A stretch of 64,000 bases of DNA, from NCBI RefSeq assembly GCF_003095655.1, contig NZ_CP029151.1, forward strand, positions 867,001 to 931,000, written 5' to 3'. The stretch is from Dokdonia sp. Dokd-P16 (GTDB lineage Bacteria; Bacteroidota; Bacteroidia; Flavobacteriales; Flavobacteriaceae). The notes beneath the pieces were generated by a model. The model made no database searches, had not been told where the DNA came from, and saw only the letters and a program-made list of their open reading frames with translations. A program made the position numbers and the translations under genes. Of the stretch, positions 54,617-61,125 are shown piece after piece; positions within the stretch are counted from its first letter, which is position 1; each line of letters begins with the position of its first letter.

Positions 54617-54624
54617 CAAATATA
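54617..54624 (-). promoter_or_regulatory. Putative -7 element TATATTTG of the rimP-nusA-infB operon
   Basis: Exact TAnnTTTG match on the minus strand, 61 bases before the rimP ATG. No clear -33 TTG. Confidence 0.5.
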
Positions 54625-54769
54625 CTACAAATTATCCGTTTTTAAAAGCCTAAAACCCTGCGTATTATTTTGTAAATTTAAGATGCCTTTCTTAATGAGT
54701 ATTTACATCTGTGCTACGGGACGACAGCGCGTCTATCTTGATAGCCAGATTCACTAAATAATTGTTAGC

Positions 54770-55603
54770 ATGATTAAAAAAATACTTGTACCCACAGATT
54801 TTTCTGAACAGGCCGAAAATGCACTAAGAGTTGCTGCAGATCTAGCAAAGAAACACAATGCGTCTATTAATTTACTACACATGGTAGACCTCCCCATGAC
54901 ACTCGTAGATGCTGTTACTGGAAATCAAAGCGAACTTCCCGAGGCAATTTTCTTCATGAAACTTGCTCATCAAAGATTTGAATCTGTGATGAGCGCACCT
55001 TTTCTTGATGGAGTAACTATAGAAGAAAGTGCAGAGTTTGACGGCGCATTTGAGGGAATTATGGATTATGTAGACAAATATCAATCAGACCTAATTGTCA
55101 TGGGATCCCACGGAGATAGTGGTTTACACGAATTCTTCATTGGTTCAAATGCAGAGAAAGTAGTGCGCAATTCTAAAATTCCAGTACTTATTATTAAAAA
55201 CAGACATGAGCATTTTGAAATTAAAAACTTTATTTATGCGCTTGACTTTCAAGCAGAGAATCACAATGCTTTTAAACAAGCTATCGCCTTTGCCAAAACA
55301 AACAACGCACAACTCCACTCCCTTTACGTAAATACTCCTGGAGACTTTAGATCAACTCATGAGGTTGAAGAACAGATGAAAAAGTTCATGGATATAGAAG
55401 GGCAAGTAGAAAATTGCACATTAAACATCTATAATGACAACACGATAGAAAGCGGCATCCTTCACTTTGCAGAGATGATTGACTCTGGGCTAGTAGGTAT
55501 CGCAACCCACGGTCGCAAAGGGCTCGCTCATTTCTTAAATGGATCCTTGAGTGAAGGACTTGTAAATCACGCAAAACGACCCGTAATCACTTTTAGAATT
55601 TAA
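54770..55603 (+). CDS. Universal stress protein with two Usp domains
   Basis: A 277-residue tandem UspA protein. The first domain (about 1-145) opens MIKKILVPTDFSEQAENAL and ends with the ATP-binding motif VMGSHGDSGLHEFFIGSNAEKVVRNSKIPVL. The second (about 150-277) is more divergent and ends GIATHGRKGLAHFLNGSLSEGLVNHAKRPVI. Both carry the G-2x-G-9x-G-S/T pattern, so nucleotide binding is likely. It acts in the cytoplasm under stress or growth arrest. It stands alone and is divergent from the rimP operon. Confidence 0.92.
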   Translation: MIKKILVPTDFSEQAENALRVAADLAKKHNASINLLHMVDLPMTLVDAVTGNQSELPEAIFFMKLAHQRFESVMSAPFLDGVTIEESAEFDGAFEGIMDYVDKYQSDLIVMGSHGDSGLHEFFIGSNAEKVVRNSKIPVLIIKNRHEHFEIKNFIYALDFQAENHNAFKQAIAFAKTNNAQLHSLYVNTPGDFRSTHEVEEQMKKFMDIEGQVENCTLNIYNDNTIESGILHFAEMIDSGLVGIATHGRKGLAHFLNGSLSEGLVNHAKRPVITFRI

Positions 55604-55610
55604 AATATAG

Positions 55611-55676
55611 TCTAGAGCATAATTCATTACTGACTATTTGAGGGAATATTCACTCTTGATGTGCTCTAGATTTTTT
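55611..55676 (+). terminator. Terminator after the universal stress protein gene
   Basis: Perfect 9-bp stem TCTAGAGCA / TGCTCTAGA with a 42-base loop, followed by six T. The long loop makes it weaker than the others. Confidence 0.6.
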
Positions 55677-55678
55677 AT

Positions 55679-55693
55679 GCTTTCGCGAAAGCG
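55679..55693. repeat. Dispersed palindrome copy GCTTTCGCGAAAGCG
   Basis: Intergenic copy directly after the terminator T-run, followed by TAAC. Confidence 0.9.
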
Positions 55694-55882
55694 TAACACC
55701 ACACAATACACGCAAACCCCTAGCGTACTTGTGATACTAAATACTCCCTAACCAAAAGCAAATAACTACAATTAAAGAATATATAAATATTCTCACAAAT
55801 TATACACAAAGTCACATCACATTAAGTCAATCCACTGTAGATTTATACTAGGAGACCAACAACATCTTCATTAAAATCAAAT

Positions 55883-57697
55883 ATGGAACTACCTATTCTT
55901 TTAGTGTTTCTAATAATTGGAGCCACTATAATACTCTTTGTTACAGAGTTTTTCCCAATTGATAAGATTGCACTGTTTGTAGTAGTCTCACTACTACTCC
56001 TAGGACTCACTACACCAGAAGAAGCAATAAGCGGTTTTTCTAACGCCGCAACTATAACCATTTTATCACTCATGATTCTAGCTGTAGGGTTAGAAGAAAA
56101 TGGGGTCATACAATGGCTTACAGATGGTATTAGAAAACTCAAACTCTTGCCACTTATACTTATCACGCCAGCATTTATGATTGTATCTGCAGGCATATCT
56201 GCATTTATAAGCACTACAGCAGTGGTGATTATCTTCATAAAGATTGTTTCTCAACTTGCAGAAAAGTATAACTTTTCATCTTCAAAACTCTTAATGCCTA
56301 TTTCCTTTGCTGGAATTTTAGGAGGAAGCTGTACGCTTATGGGAACCTCTACTAACCTTATCGTAAATTCCCTTGCTAAAGAAGCTGGAGCAGAAAGCTT
56401 AGGCTTTTTTGAGTTTTCCTTTATAGGTCTAGCATTTGTTCTAGTAGGTGTAATTTTTATGACTATTGCCTCGCGCTTCTTACCGAAAGATAAAAGCAAA
56501 GACCTACAGGGTGATTACGGAATTGATAAATATGTATTCTCAATTAAAGTAAAGCCAGAAGCTTCCTTTATAGGAAAGAAGATTGCAGATATAGACTTCT
56601 TAACCAACCAAAATGGGCATATTCTAAAACTCATTAGAGACCGCCAAGTCATTAATGCGCCAGGAAAATACGTAACCATACAAGAAGACGACGAACTTAT
56701 TTTGCTCTCAGAAATTTCTGAGATTACTGATCTATCAGCTACCAATGAAATAAGCTTTAATGAGAAACAGGAAGAAAACAACGCCAAAAATGACAACGAA
56801 GACCAACAACAATCAGAAAATAAAAAACTCACTTATGTAGAGTTACTTATACTTCCTGGGTCTGAAATGATAGGTAAAACCATTAAAAACCTAAGAAACA
56901 TGTCGCTTCAGGGCGCATTTCCTATTGCTATTAACAAACGAAAGAACATAAGAAATACTCAAGAAAGATTACTGCGAAAAAATGTTGAGAACATACGAGT
57001 AAAACCTGGAGACCGTTTACTAGTGGAAACACAAACCACTGCCATATCTAGATTAAACAGCATACAAAACATCGCTATTTTAAATGAGCATGACTACAAA
57101 ATAGGAAAGACCACACTACAAAAGAGCATTGCATTAATAATTCTGTTAGGCGTAATAGGCTTAGCGGCTTCTGGAGTTCTCTCTATCTTAGGAGCTTCCC
57201 TTACTGGAGTTGCCGCCATGCTCCTCACCAACTCAATTTCACTTGAAAATGTGTATCACAAAATAAACTGGCAAATAATATTTTTACTTGCAGGGATGAT
57301 TCCACTGGGAGTTGCTATGACTAACACTGGCGCAGATACGTGGTTGTCAGAAAACCTCCTCACACTTCTTGACGGACAAACACCTACCGTTGTCATCGCC
57401 TTGCTTTTTGGCTTCACAATGTTAATAAGTGGTACCATCTCAAATAACGCCACAGCTATTATTATGACTCCTGTAGCACTATCACTAGCTGCAGGATTAA
57501 GTCTTCCAGTAAAACCATTTATTCTAGCAGTTATGTTTGCTGCAAATTTTAGTTTTTTCACCCCTGTGGGTTACCAGACCAACACTCTTATTTATGGAAC
57601 AGGTATCTATAAGTTCAAACATTTTTTAATTATAGGCGGCATGCTCTCCATTATCTTATGGATACTAGCAACATTCATTCTATCAACTATGTTATAA
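55883..57697 (+). CDS. SLC13-family permease with two RCK_C (TrkA-C) domains
   Basis: A 604-residue transporter of the SLC13/DASS type. It has N-terminal helices (about 3-200) with the GGSCTLMGTSTNLIVNSL loop typical of the family, two cytoplasmic TrkA-C domains (about 205-290 and 310-400; PEASFIGKKIADI and LLILPGSEMIGKTIKNLR) and a second helical half with GTISNNATAIIMTPVALSLA and FFTPVGYQTNTLIYG. Members carry sulfate, dicarboxylates or other anions with sodium. The substrate is not known here. The gene leads a two-gene unit with the MscS channel, 16 bases downstream. Confidence 0.9.
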   Translation: MELPILLVFLIIGATIILFVTEFFPIDKIALFVVVSLLLLGLTTPEEAISGFSNAATITILSLMILAVGLEENGVIQWLTDGIRKLKLLPLILITPAFMIVSAGISAFISTTAVVIIFIKIVSQLAEKYNFSSSKLLMPISFAGILGGSCTLMGTSTNLIVNSLAKEAGAESLGFFEFSFIGLAFVLVGVIFMTIASRFLPKDKSKDLQGDYGIDKYVFSIKVKPEASFIGKKIADIDFLTNQNGHILKLIRDRQVINAPGKYVTIQEDDELILLSEISEITDLSATNEISFNEKQEENNAKNDNEDQQQSENKKLTYVELLILPGSEMIGKTIKNLRNMSLQGAFPIAINKRKNIRNTQERLLRKNVENIRVKPGDRLLVETQTTAISRLNSIQNIAILNEHDYKIGKTTLQKSIALIILLGVIGLAASGVLSILGASLTGVAAMLLTNSISLENVYHKINWQIIFLLAGMIPLGVAMTNTGADTWLSENLLTLLDGQTPTVVIALLFGFTMLISGTISNNATAIIMTPVALSLAAGLSLPVKPFILAVMFAANFSFFTPVGYQTNTLIYGTGIYKFKHFLIIGGMLSIILWILATFILSTML

Positions 57698-57713
57698 TCT
57701 CACCTTAACAAAT

Positions 57714-58607
57714 ATGTATTTACAAGCAGATAACACAGGTACGTTTACAAAACTCACACTAAAACTTGAAGGCTGGTGGGATGCCATTATTCTCAAACTA
57801 CCTAATATCGCAATTGCAATACTGGTAATGGTGCTTTCATATTTTATAGCAAGAGGTATTAGCAATCTCTTACGCAGAATCTTGAGAAAACAAATGCAAG
57901 ATCAATCTATGCGTAGGATTATCTCAAAGATAGTTTACGGTATCATTCTTCTCTTTGGATTTTTCTTAGCGCTAGGAGTTTTAGAACTAGACAAGGCACT
58001 TACCTCCATACTTGCGGGTGCTGGCGTAGTTGCCCTAGCAATTGGACTTGCACTGCAAAGCACATTATCAAATACTTTTTCTGGTATTATGCTTTCCTTC
58101 TTGCCTCGTATCAAAATAGGAGATTATGTAGAAACGAGTGAACATGGAGGATTTGTACATGAAATAAGCCTGCGCAACCTTGTGCTTAGAAGACCCGACA
58201 ACCATTATGTAATAATGCCTAACTCGAAGTTTATAGAAGAACCTTTTGTAAACTACTCTCTAGTAAAACGCGGCAGAATCACCGTGAGTTGTGGCGTAGC
58301 CTATGGATCAAACCTACACAAGGTAAAAGAACTAGTTACCAAATCAATTACTGATAATTTCCCACTAGAACATGGAGAACGCATCGAGTTTTATTTTACA
58401 GAATTTGGAGATAGCAGCATCAATTTTATGACCAGATTTTGGATTGATTACGTTAAAAAAAGTCAGATGTATGCTGCTCAAGATAAAGCCATACTTCTCA
58501 TCAATGACTTATTTGCTCAAGAAGACATTAACATCCCTTTCCCTATAAGAACTCTTGACATCCCTCAAGCAACCATTAATGCACTCAATAACAAAGCTAG
58601 AGATTAA
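57714..58607 (+). CDS. MscS-family mechanosensitive channel
   Basis: A 297-residue small-conductance mechanosensitive channel. It has three N-terminal helices, with the pore helix (about 100-125, LAGAGVVALAIGLALQSTLSNTFSG) bearing the Gly/Ala packing pattern of TM3, then the MscS beta domain (MLSFLPRIKIGDYVETSEHGGFVHEI) and the alpha-beta C-terminal domain. It releases ions on osmotic downshift. Co-transcribed with the SLC13 transporter. It converges with the minus-strand gene at 58604 and overlaps its stop by 4 bases. Confidence 0.93.
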   Translation: MYLQADNTGTFTKLTLKLEGWWDAIILKLPNIAIAILVMVLSYFIARGISNLLRRILRKQMQDQSMRRIISKIVYGIILLFGFFLALGVLELDKALTSILAGAGVVALAIGLALQSTLSNTFSGIMLSFLPRIKIGDYVETSEHGGFVHEISLRNLVLRRPDNHYVIMPNSKFIEEPFVNYSLVKRGRITVSCGVAYGSNLHKVKELVTKSITDNFPLEHGERIEFYFTEFGDSSINFMTRFWIDYVKKSQMYAAQDKAILLINDLFAQEDINIPFPIRTLDIPQATINALNNKARD

Positions 58608-59104
58608 ATCTCTAGCTTTCCTTCTTCATTCAAGTCTTGCTGCTCCCCTGTGAGTGCCGCAAAACCTAAAGACATTAGTGAGACAAGCGCATTCTCCTTA
58701 GTATCCCAATAATGTACATGGCTCGGTATAACTTCTAGAGCACATATGTTTGGATCTTCTTTTCCGTCAAACCATGCATCATCTGTTTTTGCATAAAGCT
58801 CTTCTATTATCTTTTGATTAGTAGTAACATTTACAGTACCATACACACTTAAAAAACTCACACTTGTTGTATCTCCATAAATAAGCTGTACTCTAGCGTC
58901 TTTTTCTAGGTGTTTGTTATGAGAACTATATCTATTACTTAAAAACCAGATAGAACCCCTATCATCTACTTTCTTTGTACTCATAGGCACAATATGAAGT
59001 GGTAGTTTTTCTAGATCTGTTGCCATCATTGCAAAATCAATAGACTCTGCGAGATCTCGTAGTTTTTCTATAGCCTCTTCGCTATATAAATTTTTGTGAC
59101 TCAT
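58604..59104 (-). CDS. Pyridoxamine 5'-phosphate oxidase-like general stress protein
   Basis: A 166-residue split-barrel flavin-binding protein of the general stress protein 26 type. It has MATDLEKLPLHIVPMSTKKVDDRGSIWFLS and a C-terminal IPSHVHYWDTKENAL, and its small size differs from true PdxH. It probably binds FMN or F420 and protects against oxidative or osmotic stress; the reaction is unknown. It follows the small 83-residue gene by 59 bases and shares its stop region with the MscS gene. Confidence 0.85.
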   Translation of the reverse strand: MSHKNLYSEEAIEKLRDLAESIDFAMMATDLEKLPLHIVPMSTKKVDDRGSIWFLSNRYSSHNKHLEKDARVQLIYGDTTSVSFLSVYGTVNVTTNQKIIEELYAKTDDAWFDGKEDPNICALEVIPSHVHYWDTKENALVSLMSLGFAALTGEQQDLNEEGKLEI

Positions 59105-59138
59105 CTCCTGCTAGTTTTAATTGTTATTGTATTTTTTT

Positions 59139-59152
59139 CGCTTTCGCGAAAA
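59139..59152. repeat. Dispersed palindrome copy, asymmetric form CGCTTTCGCGAAAA
   Basis: This is the same arm as at 20362 and 28568, here without a partner, between two minus-strand stress genes. Confidence 0.85.
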
Positions 59153-59163
59153 CGTGAAATAAT

Positions 59164-59415
59164 TCAACGATCTTCTCTCAGAGCTTTTATCAACTCTTCC
59201 TTATCCATCTTACTACAACCGTCTATTTCCAAATCCATAGCTTGCTCGTACAGCTCCTTCTTAGAGCGCTCTTCATAAGGTTTTGAGGCGCCTCCCTTTT
59301 TACCAGCGTCAGGCGTATTTGCAATTCGTGCAGCTTTCTCCTTGCTCATCCCCTTATCCTTTAATGCTTCGTATTGCTCCTCATTCATAACCGACGGTCT
59401 GTCATTCTTATCCAT
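59164..59415 (-). CDS. Small stress-type protein (DUF7218/Rho_N-like)
   Basis: An 83-residue charged protein. The first half carries the repeated polar pattern of DUF7218-like proteins (MNEEQYEALKDKGMSKEKAARIANTP, GKKGGAS). The second half (SKKELYEQAMDLEIDGCSKMDKEELIKALRED) looks like a Rho-termination-factor N-terminal-like or SAP-like helical motif that binds nucleic acid. It is in a two-gene unit with the PNPOx-like stress protein, which fits a stress response. The family assignment is from pattern memory. Confidence 0.7.
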   Translation of the reverse strand: MDKNDRPSVMNEEQYEALKDKGMSKEKAARIANTPDAGKKGGASKPYEERSKKELYEQAMDLEIDGCSKMDKEELIKALREDR

Positions 59416-59616
59416 GATGATTTATTTTTTATCTTAAAATTACTCTTTTGGCTCACTAAATCAATTGGTTTTTAGAATAGTATAACTTTTTTAAGAGATT
59501 TTATGATTCTAAATATGAGATGGATTTTGGGGTACGAAAAAACAATAAAACATTAATATTCAGGTATAATTGTGCGCGCATGATTGCATGGAAGAATATT
59601 ATCAAAAACTTAAGCG

Positions 59617-59653
59617 CATAAAAAAACCCGATCTAATTAAAGATCGGGTTTCT
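59617..59653 (-). terminator. Terminator after the GLPGLI gene, copy of the tRNA-Gln terminator
   Basis: Stem AACCCGATCT / AGATCGGGTT with loop AATTAA and a T-run on the minus strand. It matches 60763-60800 over the whole 37 bases apart from one A in the A-run. Confidence 0.9.
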
Positions 59654-59670
59654 ACAACTTACAAATAGAC

Positions 59671-60396
59671 TTAATAAGACAGCCGATCGGCTAGAAGCTT
59701 ATTAAAATCTTCTTGGGATATAGCTTTCTCCTTAAAATCTTTTAATGGAAAAGATTTTATTTTTTCGATAGATTTTGCTGAAATAGAATAATTTACACTT
59801 TTACTCTTCACCTCCACCTTCAAGATTAAACCAGGTAAACCACTATAACTTCCTGGACCAGATTGCAAAGTCAAATCTGGGGTAAAATAAGCATCAACTT
59901 CTCTATAAAAAACACCTTTAGAATTTTTTATAGTTTCTCGGGTTGATGCTTTTATACATTTTTTACCCAAGATTGTATATTCTTCATCTGTTATGATCCA
60001 TTTTTTACTCTCTATAGGCTTTTCAATTATGAAATTTTTACCTAGGACACTCTTCTGATTGTATTGAAATTTCTCAGTAAAATCACTCTGCACATAACCA
60101 CTAAAACCAACTGTAGTAATAATTAATTCCCTAGCATTAAAAGGATCATTTGGGAGCGCTATACGCTCTTCACCTTCAAATACACTAGTCTTATAATTTG
60201 TTTCTAAAAAAAAATCAACCTTATTTATGTTGCTACTCGCCTCATTAATGGCAATTTCCAAACTATTGAAGGTAGAATTATCAACACTCTTACCAGTATT
60301 CATATTAAAATTATCAATTACGTACGTGACTCTGTAGTTCTGGGAGAAACATTGACTTATTTGAGCCAGCATAAGAAATAAAACAAAATATTTCAT
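59671..60396 (-). CDS. GLPGLI family protein
   Basis: A 241-residue exported protein with a signal peptide (MKYFVLFLMLAQISQCFSQ) and the family-defining motif in SYSGLPGLILKVE (about residues 190-202). GLPGLI proteins are a Bacteroidetes-specific secreted family of unknown function, often found in multiple copies. Base composition is more AT-rich by eye than in the neighbours. It lies in the segment flanked by the duplicated terminator, after a small secreted protein gene. Confidence 0.85.
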   Translation of the reverse strand: MKYFVLFLMLAQISQCFSQNYRVTYVIDNFNMNTGKSVDNSTFNSLEIAINEASSNINKVDFFLETNYKTSVFEGEERIALPNDPFNARELIITTVGFSGYVQSDFTEKFQYNQKSVLGKNFIIEKPIESKKWIITDEEYTILGKKCIKASTRETIKNSKGVFYREVDAYFTPDLTLQSGPGSYSGLPGLILKVEVKSKSVNYSISAKSIEKIKSFPLKDFKEKAISQEDFNKLLADRLSY

Positions 60397-60410
60397 AAAA
60401 CAATTTTATT

Positions 60411-60448
60411 AAAAAAAGAAAGCAAGAACACACCCATGCTCTTGCTTT
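60411..60448 (-). terminator. Terminator after the 73-residue gene
   Basis: Perfect 9-bp stem AAAGCAAGA / TCTTGCTTT with a 12-base loop, followed by seven T (one C between) on the minus strand. Confidence 0.75.
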
Positions 60449-60473
60449 ATTGTAATTATTATCAAAATGAAAA

Positions 60474-60695
60474 TTATTCCATGCATTTTTCGAATGCAGT
60501 AGTCGCTATATCAAATGCCACTTCATCTGGAAACCCAGCAAATTCAAAATAGGTAGCAACAGAATTTGCCAAGATCAAACATTCATAACCTGATCTTCTT
60601 TCAACCTCACTTTCAATCTCCGTTGCCTGATTCATCGGAAATGCAGAACCTACAAAAAGCCCACAAAAGGCAATACTTAAAATAACTTTTTTCAT
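60474..60695 (-). CDS. Small secreted protein of unknown function
   Basis: A 73-residue protein with a signal peptide (MKKVILSIAFCGLFVGSAFP, about 1-20), a Glu-rich stretch and two cysteines in the mature part (YECLILANS and FEKCME), suggesting one disulfide. No family is recognised. It sits between a copied tRNA-Gln terminator and the GLPGLI gene, has its own TAnnTTTG element upstream and its own terminator downstream. Real gene likely, function open. Confidence 0.65.
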   Translation of the reverse strand: MKKVILSIAFCGLFVGSAFPMNQATEIESEVERRSGYECLILANSVATYFEFAGFPDEVAFDIATTAFEKCME

Positions 60696-60732
60696 TTTTT
60701 AAAAAATTAGCGTTAATACTCTATGTACCAGC

Positions 60733-60740
60733 CAAACATA
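60733..60740 (-). promoter_or_regulatory. Putative -7 element TATGTTTG of the small secreted protein gene
   Basis: Exact TAnnTTTG on the minus strand, 37 bases before the ATG at 60695 and downstream of the tRNA-Gln terminator. Confidence 0.45.
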
Positions 60741-60762
60741 CAATAAAAGTTTGATTTTTTTT

Positions 60763-60800
60763 CATAAAAAAAACCCGATCTAATTAAAGATCGGGTTTCT
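60763..60800 (-). terminator. Terminator of tRNA-Gln
   Basis: Stem AACCCGATCT / AGATCGGGTT with loop AATTAA and eight A on the plus strand (T-run on minus), starting 2 bases after the tRNA. A second near-identical copy lies at 59617-59653. Confidence 0.9.
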
Positions 60801-60802
60801 TG

Positions 60803-60875
60803 TTGGCCCACTAGGTTTCGAACCTAGACTCTTCTGCACCAAAAACAGACGTGTTGCCAGTTACACCATAGGCCA
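60803..60875 (-). tRNA. tRNA-Gln (anticodon TTG)
   Basis: A 73-base cloverleaf on the minus strand: acceptor TGGCCTA pairs with TGGGCCA (one G-T), D stem GTGT/ACAC, anticodon stem TCTGT/GCAGA with loop TTTTGGT giving anticodon TTG, and T stem CTAGG/CCTAG with TTCGAAA loop. Discriminator A; the 3' CCA is not encoded. It is followed by its terminator and preceded by a consensus promoter. Confidence 0.95.
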
Positions 60876-60895
60876 CTATTTTGTGATAGCGAGTG

Positions 60896-60926
60896 CAAAT
60901 TTAAACCAAAGTTTTAGAAATCCAAA
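60896..60926 (-). promoter_or_regulatory. Promoter of tRNA-Gln
   Basis: The minus strand has TTTG (60926-60923), a 19-base spacer and TAAATTTG (60903-60896), a full consensus match, 20 bases before the tRNA 5' end. Confidence 0.7.
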
Positions 60927-61125
60927 CATTATTTTAAAAAAATCTCATTTTTTTAAAATAAAAATTCTTCTTGAAGCACGCTATGTAATACAAGCATTTG
61001 AATTTGAATTAAATATGACATTCCGAGACAGAAAAAATTTTTTTAAGCCCAATAATTAATGACTCTATGACGTTACCACAAATCACACGTATTGCTTAAC
61101 TTCGTCCCTTTACAAAATATACAAT

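Noticed and set aside
59518-59623. Short plus-strand frames of about 13 codons each before the 59617 terminator
   Set aside because: Too short, no start context, and no similarity to anything known.
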